From: Phanerochaete sordida
Lineage: Eukaryota > Basidiomycota > Agaricomycetes > Polyporales > Phanerochaetaceae
Assembly (NCBI GenBank): GCA_019973155.2
Contig: BPQB01000092.1
Location: 1-64,000 of the forward strand
Reading direction: 5' to 3'
Length of the DNA stretch: 64,000 nt
Part shown: positions 11,844-22,366 of the stretch, piece by piece
How the letters are laid out: each line of letters opens with the position of its first letter
How positions within the stretch are numbered: the stretch's first letter is position 1
The notes under the pieces: generated by a model
What the model saw: the letters and a program-made list of their open reading frames with translations, nothing else
Database searches by the model: none
Told to the model about the DNA's origin: nothing
Program-made: the position numbers and the translations under genes

Positions 11844-13636
11844 ATGGAAGGCGAATCTAGCCAGCCAGTTTGGACTCCACCAAAATACGACATCTCGCGC
11901 CCGCCAGAGATGAAGCGAGAGGGCTCTCTGCTCGCCAGCAAGTTCCAAAACAACTTCGCACGATGGGCAAAGTGGTAAGTAAATTACGTGGCCAGCCAGC
12001 TCTAATCTAAGCCATAGATAGGTGCCCAGACGGTTCCGCCGCGCTAGCACAGTGCGAGGATGCCAGTTTCCAATACTTAGACCTGTAAGCCACGCTCCCC
12101 TTTCGAACGACGAATGTCTGCTCAACATTCTAAGCCCTTCAGATGTAACAGGGCTATCAGCGGATGTCCCCGCAGGCAGACTGCGGACGCTACCCCAGCC
12201 TGCGCCCATCCTTGATTTCGCGTGGTACCCATTTGCGACCAGCCGCGACCCCGCAGCGTTCTGCTTTGTCGCGTCCGTACGCGAGACACCCGTGAAGCTG
12301 CTCGACGCGGCCGACGGCAGAGTAAGTCAATCGTGCCTGTACGAGAAGCTTTTCGTCTTATCGCCGCTGCTCCAGCTTCGAGCCTCGTACAAAATCGTAG
12401 ACCACCGAGAGCGTCATATTGCGCCTCACAGTCTAGCCTTCAACCAGACAGCCACCAAGTGAGTGTGCTGCCAATAGCTTCTAGTGTTAGCTTGAACATG
12501 CTCGTTAGGCTATACTGTGGATTCGAAGACGCCATCGAGGTCTTCGACGTCCATGTGCCTGGAGAAGGCACTCGATTGCACACCACGCCTACCAAGAAGA
12601 GTCGAGACGGGCTGAAAGGTAACGGTATCTGCATCTGATGCAGAAACGAACGCTCATTTGTATGCCAGGTATCGTGTCTGCGCTGGCATTCTCGCCCGAT
12701 ACGACCTCAGGCGTATATGCTGCGGGCACGCTGAGCCCGTCTGCGCCGTCCTCCAGCAACATCGCCCTCTTCTCAGAGGCGACTGGCGAGGTCCCCGCCA
12801 TGTTCCTCGGCGACGAGCGCCCCGGGCGGTACGGCGTTCGCGCGAGCGTGAACCAGGTGCGCTCCACGCACGCTCTATGGATCTAAGATACTGACCGTGG
12901 CCGCAGCTGCGCTTCAACCCGATGCGGCCGTACCTCCTGTACGCGTCGTTCCGGCGCCACGACACGATATACAGCTGGGACGTGCGCGGAGACGTCACGA
13001 AGCCGATCCAGACGTTTGTGCAGACTGGGTCGGGCCACTCAGGGGACGGCCGCACTGCGAAGCAACGAAGACAAGCGACCAACCAGCGGCTCCGGTTTGA
13101 CGTCGACATCGCTGGAAACTGGCTGGGCGTTGGCGACTTTGTGAGTGGTCAGCCCTCCGGGTAGACGATGCAAAGCTGATGTGACCAGGATGGCGAAGTT
13201 TCGCTCTTCGACCTGACCTCGGTATCAGAAGAAGTCGTCCCGGGAATTGGTAGCGAGGCAGCATCTGCTCGTACGGAACCAAGACTGCGATTCCAGGCCC
13301 ACAACGGTAAATGGCTCTATTGTCCCTTGCAGTCCGGACCTCCTGATCCATTGGTGCACAGACGCAGTGGGCTCCGTGGGCTTCCACCCTTACAAGCCCC
13401 TCCTCCTGTCGGTCTCGGGCTCAAGGCACTACGTCGAAGGCGGCGATTCCGACTCTGAGGAGAGCAGCGAAGACGAGAGCGGGAGCGATGACGAAGTGTC
13501 GACGGACGTGCAGATCAACGTGCGGCGCCCCCGGGAGCGGCCGTCGCCTTCAGTCAGAGACGCTTCGTTCAAAATATGGGATTTCACTGGCTCGAGAGGA
13601 GGGGACACTCATGCTCCGCCAAATGTGTTGACTTGA
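11844..13636 (+). CDS. WRAP53/TCAB1-like WD40-repeat protein (Swt21-type)
   Basis: Animal TCAB1 brings telomerase RNA and small Cajal body RNAs to Cajal bodies; the yeast relative Swt21 is linked to spliceosome function. In the spliced protein the family pattern is clear: FQNNFARWAKWCPDGSAAL opens the first blade, followed by LDFAWYPFATSRDP, the very conserved YKIVDHRERHIAPHSLAF, YCGFEDAIEVFDVHVPGEGT, GIVSALAFSPD, VNQLRFNPMRPYLLYASFRR and SVGFHPYKPLLLSVSGSRHY. An acidic linker rich in Ser/Asp/Glu (about 13440-13500) follows and the C-terminus is FKIWDFTGSRGGD plus a short tail. About ten exons and roughly 400 residues. The start at 11844 (MEGESSQPVWTPP) directly precedes the first conserved block. 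The stop is 72 bp from the stop of the convergent F-box gene. Confidence 0.87.
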
Positions 13637-13707
13637 AATAAGACTCGTGCAGAGGGTTGAATTTATTTGAAGTCCTTGCATGAATCAATTATGGCACGGT
13701 CCACGAG

Positions 13708-15441
13708 CTACCACGAGATATCATAACGGCCTCCCCAATGAACGTTCACCCGCGCCGCGCCGACCCTCACCACGGCAACCTGCAAGTCACCACAGGCATC
13801 GCACCTCGAAAAGCGCATCCTCAAGAGACCCTTGGCTTGTGCCACGCGCTCGTCGATAGGCGGGCTTCTCAACGCGGGCGCGACCTCCAGTTCAAACGTA
13901 GTGCTGTCAACAGCGCCGAGCCCTTGCAGCTCCAAAATCGCTTCCTCGACCTGTTCGAGCGCATGGCATACAGGCCCGGCGACGTGTGCTCCATCAAGTT
14001 CCCGCAGCATCTCGTCTAGATACGTGACAATTGTGAGCGCAACCGGCGGCAACCTGGGCCGCAGGGCTCGGAGGCTGTGGAGCATCGGCACAACGGTGAG
14101 CGTGAGGTCCTGCACGAGTTTCGCAGGCGTGAGATTGAGTCGGAATTTGAGTGTACGGAGGCTGGTGCACTCGCTGAGGTCGAGCGCGGCCCCGGTGGTG
14201 GGGTCCTGCAGCACGCTTGGGTTGACACTCGCCAATACTGCGCGACTCTGGTGAGCACAGGAGCACCAAAGAACTGCGCGACACTCACTCATTGTGGTAG
14301 GACATGGTGCATCGCGAATTCTGAGCGTGAAGTCGAGGTGCGCCAAGCGCGGGCCAAGGGCCTGGATAAACCGCCGTAGCTGTGCCGCCGAGGTCCTGTC
14401 CGTAGGCAGCGTCGTGCGCACGATAGCGCCTAGGGTAGCGGAGGCAGCCAGAAACGCGAAGACGTCGCCGTCCATGAACTTGACGCGTTCGAACTCAAAT
14501 TGATCTATAGACAGCGGAAGTGGCGTGCCGCGGTCGGCGTTCGAGGGCGGGTCGCGCCACGAGCACTGCTCCCAGAGGTGCACGATGCGCAGTCGACGGA
14601 CGCGACGGAAGCACGAGAGGGTGGCGATGATTTGCGAGGCTAGTAGTCGCGTGAGGCCTTGGCACGAGCTGAGCGTGAGGTGCTCCAGCGGCGGGGCTTC
14701 TCTTAGCGCGGTGGCCGGCGAGGGTGACAGGATGATGTCTTCGAGGTGGAGCACGGCCGCGCGCGGGAGGGCACGCAGGATATTGAGGACGATAGTTGCA
14801 TCGACGGGGTCAGGGGGCCCATTGCGTACATCCAGCGGAGACGTTCGGAGCCGCAGAGTGCGGACATATCGTCGTAAGACTGGCGACTCGCGGAGGAAGT
14901 GGAGGAGCGATAGTAGTGTTTTTGCCGGACGCGTGCCTGATTCCGGTCGGCTGGTGGGTTCGTTGCTGGAACTGCGGCAAACTGGGCTGCAGCACGTAGG
15001 GTCATGCGCAAGGTTGTCGCACGATCCGCGGAGGGCGCTCCTCCGAGTAAAGACGATGTCGCGGAACAGATGGCGGGAGGTCAGGGCTCGCCAGACGCTG
15101 GATACAAGAGCGCAGGAGGCCAGAGGCCGCGCGTCGTTGGGGAAGCAATGGTGGTGATCCCGATACTCGATCTCATCGTCTCGGAGAATGGAAAATACCG
15201 CCTCGAGGTTGTCTTCCGGGAGGGCCCCTTGGACAGTAGGACTTTTCTCGTCTACAGCAGAGCTTAGCTATGACCGGGCAAGTGTAAGGAAGAGTGGTCA
15301 CTCACATACACGATACGTTGTTTCAGTACACTCCAAAGGGCCCCACGACGCGGCGCCCGTCTCGTACGGCGAGCTGGATGGTTCTTCAGGAGGGAAGAGC
15401 TGATGTGCACGCATGCGAAGCATTTGGTCAATGCCAGCCAT
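13708..15441 (-). CDS. F-box/LRR-like protein, basidiomycete expanded family (copy 1)
   Basis: Probably a substrate receptor of an SCF ubiquitin ligase, target unknown. The spliced protein starts MAGIDQMLRMRAHQLF; an intron of 54 nt leads into a region that aligns with the F-box of copy 2: LPEDNLEAVFSILRDDEIEY, then the CALVSSVWRALTSRHLFRDI stretch, which has the spacing and hydrophobic pattern of an F-box. A leucine-rich tail follows with LHLEDI, PLEHLTLSSCQGL, LGPRLAHLDF and RIRDAPCPTTM. Three exons are supported. The second intron lies after CPTTM, exactly where copy 2 at 25.7-27.2 kb also has an intron. The protein ends WGGRYDISW, close to WGGRYDVPW in copy 2. About 535 residues. The copies are clearly homologous but divergent, so the duplication is not recent. 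Confidence 0.78.
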
Positions 15442-16095
15442 AGGGAAGTCCGAACACAGGCAGCGGGTGTCACAGGCAAATATGGCTGCGTACGATAAGA
15501 AAATATATTTGTCAGGGCGCAGCGACGCAGAGATACGTCTGGAGATGGCTCACGGGCGATTCGAATTTAAGCAGAGGGTATGGTACACCAATGCACGGGG
15601 CTTTGAGAGTAGTATATTCATCAAAGGGCTGGGGCTTAGATATACGCAAAGCCCCATGTCTCAACGCTGAGCAGCATTATCGTGCAGCTCCCAGCACGGG
15701 CCGCTCAAAACCTGGGAATATACTGGCGCGGAGCGGCGCCCAGGTACACAATCATCATGAGCGGTCGGACGCATGGCCGCCTCTCTATCTTTGCTCTCGT
15801 CAGCACCCGTGTTGAGCCGGACATACGAAGGTGCTCACCATGAGGAAAGACTGGCCGGAGACAAGAAAAGTGCGACGACGGAAGGTGAAGCTAAAAGTAA
15901 GGGCGACTGAGGTAAGAGTAAGGGATAACCACCGAGGCTACAACGCTTGTTCCCACGGTTAGCACATAGACTGACTTTGCTCCTTACTGCGATTCAGACC
16001 GGAGTGGAGGGTCCTGCATTGCGATTGAAAGCAGTTCTGTCCAAAGTATTCCATTCGTTTGATGTTAATTACAGTCGTTGTGATATCTGCCTCGT
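15442..16095. other. Gap between F-box copy 1 and the GS-like gene
   Basis: Carries the promoter of F-box copy 1 and the 3' end of the GS-like gene. There is AT-rich sequence around 15490-15510 and 15600-15650. I see no gene or structured repeat. Confidence 0.5.
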
Positions 16096-17691
16096 CTAAT
16101 AGAAGTTGACGAGCTTCGTGACCGTCTCATCTTCGGTCTCCGCCGTAAGCACGGTCTCCAGCAGCTGCAGGGCAAATCAGTACAATCCCGAGCATGAGCT
16201 GACGTCGCACGCACCGCGTTCACCCCATTATACTTCTCGACGAAGTCATCACCAAAGACCGCCTTGAGCTCGCCGTCCGCGGCAAAGTTCTTGCGCGCCT
16301 GCTCGACCGTCGTCGGGAGCCGCCCGGCGTTCTGCACGCCATGCGCGGCGCGCTGCTCCTCGCTCATCTGCGCGACCGGCGTGAAGCAGTCCGCAGACTT
16401 GAGGAGCGCCTCGCGCACGAGCGCCTCCGTGCCCGCGCCGAGGAGGCCCGCGAGCACAAGGTACGGGCTCGCGGTGCCGTCGACGAAGCGCACCTCGAAG
16501 TGGTGGCGGCCCTGCGCGCCCGTGAGGCGCACGGGCGCCTCGCGCTGGTCCGTGCCCCACGACGCGTACGTGCCGCCGGACCAGATGCCGTCGGCGACGC
16601 GCGCGTAAGAATATTTCGTGGGGAGCGTGAGCGCGCAGAGCGCGGGCGCGTGGTCGAGCACGCCCTGCAGGAAGGACCGCTCGGCCTGCGTCATCGTCGG
16701 CCCGAGGTGGTCGTCGGCGCGCGTCTTGGTCTTGTCGGGGCGGGTCTTGTGCACCGAGATGTGCGTGTGCGCGGCGCTACCGGCTGGCGGCCTTGTTAGA
16801 TCGCAGGCAAGCGAGATCAAAGCGCATACATACTGCTGTTGGAGTACAGGCGAGGCGCAAAGGTTGCACGGAGACCGTGCTTGCTCGCGACGTTGTAGAT
16901 CGTCTCGCGCGTGCTGATACAGGCGTCTGCAGCTTCGAGTGGCGGCAGAGGGCCAGTGACCACTTCATACTGCGAGAAGTCGTCAGCGGCACTCCATGCG
17001 GCAGCCTGCTCCGCACACTCACCTGGCCAGGCGCTGCCTCTGCATGGTACATCTGGAGCTCAATCCCGGCCTCGGCAAGCTTCATCGCGATCTCCTCCAT
17101 CACGGTCGTCTCGACGGCGCCGCACGGCATCTTCGACGACACCGACCAATCGGCTTCGTTGACGGGGACGATCTTGGGCTTTGTGGCGCTCAGCAGGATG
17201 AACTCGTGCTCGAAGCCGGCGAGGTACGACACGCCGGCCTCGTCCTGCGCGCGCTTCACGATCCTCTTGAGCAGCGCGCGAGGGCAGTACGGGACGGCGA
17301 GGCCATGCTCGGGGTGCGGCACTTTCTGCTGGAAGAAGCCAAAGACGGTAGCGTGTCCCGGCGCATAAGGCGAGAGCCTGAAGCTGCTCGTGTCGATGAT
17401 GTAGTGGTCCTCGCCGGCTCCCGTGAAGCCCGGCGCGAGGGCGAGGGCGACGAGGCCAAACGCCGCTTTGGTTATGGACACGCCAGGGCGGTCGGACTCG
17501 AGGAGCTTCTTGAAGTAGGCTCGGGGGATGACGCGGTAGCGGACGTTGTTGATCCAGTCGACCCAGGTGACGCGGATGAACTTGACGCCGTGGAGGTCGA
17601 GGAGTTCGTCGGTGAGCCCGCCCTGCTGCTTGCCGTACGAGGCGACGTTCGACGGCGTGTAGACTACGTTGTAGGCGTGCTCGTTGGACAT
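16096..17691 (-). CDS. FluG-type glutamine synthetase-like enzyme (class I GS fold)
   Basis: Belongs to the prokaryotic-type (GS-I) branch that includes the C-terminal half of fungal FluG and the gamma-glutamyl ligases. The N-terminal beta-grasp is seen as VDWINNVRYRVIP. The catalytic part shows GFEHEFILL (metal-binding glutamates), MYHAEAAPGQYEVV (ATP/metal motif), TGSAAHTHISV and RHHFEVRFVDGTASPYLVLA (the GS family arginine and substrate block). The protein starts MSNEHAYNVVYTP, has about 480 residues in four exons and ends TKLVNFY. Intron acceptors were chosen to keep NSTGSAAHTH and NGVNALLETVL in frame. No amidohydrolase domain is fused at the N-terminus, unlike Aspergillus FluG. Whether it makes glutamine or ligates glutamate to an amine cannot be told from motifs alone. 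The gene stands alone with a 1.3-kb gap upstream. Confidence 0.83.
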
Positions 17692-18968
17692 GGCGGCTAC
17701 GGTGGCTGCGCTTTGCGGGGAGCGCAGGTTAGGTTCAGGGTACGAGGATGAGGGTATCCTCGCCACGCACCTCGTCTTCTCGTCGCGGTCTGCCAACAAC
17801 CCTTGATGCCCCCGATAAGTTTCCCCCCGAGTCTTTAACGCGTTCTGATACGATCCATCGGCTTCTTCGCAACACGGATCGTCTCAGAAGTGCTGGGAAG
17901 GGTTCCAAAGGACCGCCAGAGTCGCTTTGAAACTCTGGGGCCACAGGATGCGACCCGCAGCGACCAGCTGGGTCTCACGAGACACTCTTTCGAGCGGAAT
18001 GCCGAGTGTTACGGCCCTTTGGTCATGGGAAGCACATGATGGTGATGATGATGAACGTCAGGACACTGAGAGATGGTGGTCGAAAGCGAAGATGACGTTG
18101 GATTCACCCGCCTTCAGGCCGCCATCAGTCGGGATTGACGCGCCCACTTGACCCCACAACTTGCGCCTAACTACGACGACGTCGCGTACCGTCAAGCGCA
18201 TCCCCAACGAGCCTCTCCTCGAAACAATCGTTGGCTCAGGCTACGGGAACGGTAACCCAATCTACTGCAATGAGCTTCTGGATGCTGATAGACTGCGCGT
18301 CGCAAGCGCTGCATTTGTCCGTTGCAGCTGTTTGGAAAACGATAGGCCGCACACAAATATTTCTGCGTACAGCAGTTGAAGCTCCGCGGTAGCGTGTCTC
18401 GCCCGTGCAGTGCGCGCGCCGAAGCGGCCGAGCTGCCGCCTCACGTTGCCGCAAGTCACCTAGCACGGGGCGCTCATCCAACGGAGTCTGAACCCTGTGC
18501 TAGAAAAATCGAAGGGCGGCCTATCGTTTTCCAAACAGCTGTGATAGGCCATCCTCGCAGGTTCGGAGGTTCACATCGCGCACAGCAAAGCCCGCCGTAG
18601 TCGACCTCGTGACGACAGAGCGCACCCACGACCCTCGACGACGGGCGAGTCGCCGGCTCAGTCAGCGCGATCCCGTTCCCATTTCTCGCGTCGAAGTCCG
18701 GGCTAGCGACGGTGGCAATTCACGCGCTTCCCACACGCCGCCCACCACCAGTGCCGATCAGAACAGGCGTCCATAAGGAGGACGTCGTGGCACGGCCGTT
18801 TCCGCGCGCCTGCAGGCGACCCTGCTCCAGATATCCCAGAACGCCAGCCGAGCACTCTGCTTGATTGCATCCCCTTATATGCGCCCCAGCCTCGGGGCCC
18901 GCCATCCCAGCTTCTGCGAAACTGGTCCACGTCGCCCGCTATACGCTCGCTAGCCAGCGGGGGCCGGC
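17692..18968. other. Gap between the GS-like and DUF6533 genes
   Basis: This divergent promoter region contains a 217-bp inverted-repeat element (18325-18541, listed separately). Outside it I see no coding potential or known regulatory box. Confidence 0.5.
18325..18541. repeat. 26-bp perfect inverted repeat around a 165-bp spacer
   Basis: The left arm at 18325-18350 is the exact reverse complement of the right arm at 18516-18541; the core of each arm is TTTGGAAAACGATAGGCC or its complement. Inside the spacer lies a second, shorter inverted pair, 18460-18469 against 18493-18503 (CTAGCAC-GGG with one bulged base). No target-site duplication is obvious at the outer ends, and the spacer has no open frame of note. 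It could be a small non-autonomous transposon (MITE-like), a remnant of one, or a cruciform/hairpin-forming regulatory segment. Confidence 0.7.
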
Positions 18969-20727
18969 ATGGAGCTGGACCACGATGCCTTTGTCCACGC
19001 GCAGATGGAGCGCTATGCCTACTGTACGTGCCCATCCATCAGGTCTTGCAGCGCCCTCACGAGCAGCTGTAGTGGCGGTCGCCTGCTTCCTAGGATATGA
19101 ATATCGTGAGTGCTCCATTGGCTACGATGACCACGTCTGACTGTAGACCTTAGTTCTGCAAATTAGCAACGAGGTGGATCTATTCTGGGTATGTACGGTC
19201 GCTTGCAGAAGCAGAGGCGGTGCTGAGGCCAGTACAGCGAAAGAGGTGGTCGTGGGGCAAGGCCATGTTTCTGTGGGTACGTGATAAATCTGCTATTCTA
19301 CGCGCATATACCCATCCCCAAGCCTTCAGAGTCGATATTACAGCCTTGGATTCAACATGTGAGTACCAAATGTTCACTAAATCACCAATCGCTTACCTGT
19401 ATGCAGAGTTAATGCCATCAGTGAGCTACGCCCCGCCGTAACGCCGTACCCACTCACAAGTGTTGTGCAGTGTTCGTGAACCCGCATCCGCCCCTCGACG
19501 TACGTCCCAATCCTCCGATTCTAGCTGCTGTCTGACACCCCAAATTAGTTGTGAGTGCCAACGTTGCGTTATCGCTGCCTACCTCACGTGCCAGCGTCTT
19601 TCCAATAGCTGTACGTCCCTTGCCATACCTCGCCCTGTGCAATCTAACTTTAGCTCGCGCAAAACAGGCACTCGATTTTTTCATTGGCAGAACACCGGCG
19701 CAGCCCTGCAGATTATCACCACCCACAGTACGTGCCGGCTCCCGTGCCTCTGTTGACCCTGCGCTGAACACGTGTAGTCATCCTGGAGTTGCGCATCTAC
19801 GCGATGTACAACAGCCAGCGATGGGTCCTCGCTCTGTGCATGTTCCTCACCGGCGCCGAGGCAACCGTGTACGGGGTCATCTTCGGGCGCAACCCACCCG
19901 GCATTGTGGGTGAGTTTCGCAGTCGCGTGACATCCTCGTGCACTTCTCACCTTCTCGACTTCTCGACCCACCTCGCACGCCTCGCGCTTTGGTTCTCTCC
20001 GTGCTTCTCGGTACCGGCATCTCCGACCTCCGATGTTCCCAGCAACCAACAACCCATCCCCGGGTCTCTTCATCTGCGCGGACGCCGACCCGCCACATAG
20101 GCACTGGATCACCTGGTTCTGGCTCACGATCATATCCATCGAGAGCATCCTTCTGTCCCTCAGTGTGTACAAGGGATGGATATCCTACCGCGCAGGCTTG
20201 ACCAACGGTCTCATGATGGCTCTCACACGCGACTCTGTGCTATATTTCATCGTGTACGTCACCTCCGTCATGAACCGGATAGGGAACAATTTTCGCTGAC
20301 AGCGATGTCACACAGCATCTTTCTCATCTACGTCATGAACATGACTTTTTGGTTTGTGAACATCGTACGTGCACACTGCCGCGACGTCCGAGTCTGCGCG
20401 CCTCACAATGACACCTCCCGTGCACCGTAGATCACCCTTGACGAGTTCGCAACCGGGTTCTCCTTCACCATCTCGGCGGTGCTCGCCAACCGGCTGCTCA
20501 TCTCGGTGCGCGAGAAGTTCTACGAGGCGCACGGCGAGCTTCGCACCTGGGAGACGTACTCCTCGATGCACTTCCGCGGGCCCGGCGCCCAGACGCAGCA
20601 GAGCGAAGCGCCGTCGGGCTCGACAACGTGGTTCGAGCAGACGCGCAGCCGCTGGGACGTCCAGACCGAGCGCACCGACGCGCAAGAGATCGAGATGGAC
20701 AACTTTTCCGAGTCGCGGGGGTTCTAG
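18969..20727 (+). CDS. DUF6533-type seven-helix membrane protein
   Basis: Integral membrane protein of a basidiomycete-expanded family with no known function. The spliced protein begins MELDHDAFVHAQME. The DUF6533 signature is readable across several short exons: ACFLGYEYLLQISNEVDLFW, RKRWSWGKAMFLWSRYYSLG. Then come HWQNTGAALQIITTHIILEL and RIYAMYNSQRWVLALCMFL, further helices, and WFWLTIISIESILLSLSVYK. The closing block is FWFVNIITLDEFATGFSFTI, followed by VLANRLLISVREKFY, a hallmark of the family. The cytoplasmic tail ends NFSESRGF. To join NPHPPLD to TRFFHWQ in frame and give the expected Phe-Cys, two 2-nt exons are needed (19549-19550 and 19609-19610; see findings). At least twelve small exons. 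Overall confidence in the gene is good; individual borders near 19.5 kb are less sure. Confidence 0.78.
19549..19610 (+). other. Two putative 2-nt microexons (19549-19550, 19609-19610)
   Basis: Exon ...CCC CTC GAC ends at 19499 before a GTACGT donor. Intron 19500-19548 (49 nt) ends AAATTAG. Exon TT follows and is immediately succeeded by the donor GTGAGT. Intron 19551-19608 (58 nt) ends CCAATAG. Exon CT is followed by GTACGT. Intron 19611-19667 (57 nt) ends AAACAG before GCACTCG. Joined, the codons read GAC TTC TGC ACT, that is Asp-Phe-Cys-Thr, which restores the frame and, from memory of related family members, a conserved Cys. The main alternative uses the AG at 19652, gives one microexon only, and inserts Ser-Arg-Lys-Thr-Gly in place of the Cys. 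Confidence 0.6.
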
Positions 20728-22366
20728 GCCCACCGCTGTACATTGCTGTGTGGATATTTGTATAGGTGCGCCCCACGTCCGCTTGCGCGCCGCGACTGCG
20801 CGCTGACACGCCGGCCAGAATACGCATTGGATACCTCGCTGCGCTCTCTCGTCTGGATTCACAAGTACTCGTATACCGGCGCTCGCTCTATTCCCGTCTC
20901 ATGACCCCCTTGCGATACCAAAGTTGCAGGATGCATTGTCGGCCTGCTGCGGCCATCGTAGTTACGCTCGTTCTCGCTATCAAACTTGGCCCTGCTGTCG
21001 CGACGCTCGCCTTGCTGTGCCTGCCGCCTCAAAAGTTCGCCCACCGATATACAGCAAACTCGAACATGCGCCGCGCCGCGCTCTGGACATGTCCAGATGG
21101 CAAGTCCATCCCGAACGCTGGGTACGGCGACGCTGGCCTTGACGACGCACGGATCCAGACTTCGGCGAGTAGATCAGGTTCAGGCTCGATTCACGAGGGT
21201 CGTGCTGACTTTTACACAGGGACGGGCCTTATTCTGCGTTACAGACGAGAGCAGGAATGTTCGGGATACCGGCTCATGCGGGCTCATGAAGCTCGAATCA
21301 TGGCGTGCCTTGCGTTGTTCCGCGGCGACCCTCGACTCAAACATTCTCCCCATCCTCGTTCCACGGTGGTCGGTGGTGAGTCTAGCACGTTCACTCGTCG
21401 TTACGAGATGTCTTGACTTCTGGTTCAAATAGCTCCTCCCTGCCGGCCGCTATGATACCGGCGCAGTGTATCAACATCCTAACATCTCGACATCTTAATG
21501 AACGGGAACGCCGCCAATCCGCATGTGCATGCAGCTGACTGAGGGGATACCCGTGAGCATGAACGTACACCCTTTCGGAAAGAGCGTAAATCTTTCGGGG
21601 GATGACGAGCAGTGAAGCAACGGCATCCGCGGTGAATGCGGACGTGCACATGCGCCGCATCCACGTCGGTCTGGCCCTGCGTCGGCATACCACCACGCTC
21701 GGCCACGCCCCGAGCTGCGCACAACGCCCCGACTGTCCCTGAAATGCCACTTGGCCAGCGGCGGCGACGATCGCAGGCATCAGCGAGCCGCGGATATGGC
21801 GGGCACGGTGCATCGCGCCCATCAACTGGAATTCTGGCTCAGCTGTGCCAGCGCCCGCTGCAGCGTGGCGTCGCTTCTCCGAAGTTTGACCAATTCACAG
21901 CGCTTCGCGCGGCCCTGTGCGCTCTTTGTTTGCACATTGCGGGCGTTGGGAGACGATGTTCAGGCACAGAGTATATCTGCGCTGCTCTCCGCCAGGCACG
22001 GCGCGGTGGTGGCGTCGTCGTGCGCAATACAGTGCCCAAAGCTGAGACGGGGGAGACGGCGCAGGGGGCGCGCGTTGCCGCCGCCGCCGCGCCGGCAGCC
22101 TGCCCTTGGGTGTCAGATCCCTGCTTTGGGCTTCGGCATCAGAACCCTGCGCATGGGCCATTCTATTGGGACGTCTGCCCCCCTTCGCCCCGTATCACGC
22201 TGCCACCGTGGCTAGGCACCCGGTGAGCCAAGCCCAACCTGCTCCCCGTGCCCCGCCATACTTATGTTCCCCCGATTCTCGCGGTGCGCTCCTTGTCGCA
22301 GCCCCGTCTGACGAACAGCGCGCGCACGAGCTGCCCGTCCCCCAGCCGCTGACGCCCCCGCCGACG
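20728..22366. other. 1.6-kb stretch without a recognisable gene
   Basis: Several open frames of up to 216 codons exist (for example 20766-21416 plus), but their products have no family motif, shift between equally good frames and are typical of GC-rich non-coding DNA. The right end is the promoter and 5' UTR of the permease gene. Confidence 0.45.

Noticed and set aside
12897..13100. Possible separate small gene inside the WRAP53-like locus
   Set aside because: The segment is an exon of the WD40 protein in another frame, with conserved LRFNPMRPYLLYASFRR.
19500..19667. A sequencing error explaining the broken frame in the DUF6533 gene
   Set aside because: Perfect splice signals flank both dinucleotides, so splicing explains the frame without an error; raw-read support would still be useful.
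20766..21416. 216-codon plus frame after the DUF6533 gene
   Set aside because: Composition is typical of chance GC-rich frames; no motif and no continuation by introns.
21420..21450. GGTTCAAAT box resembling a tRNA B box
   Set aside because: No matching A box, acceptor stem or anticodon arm at the right distance.
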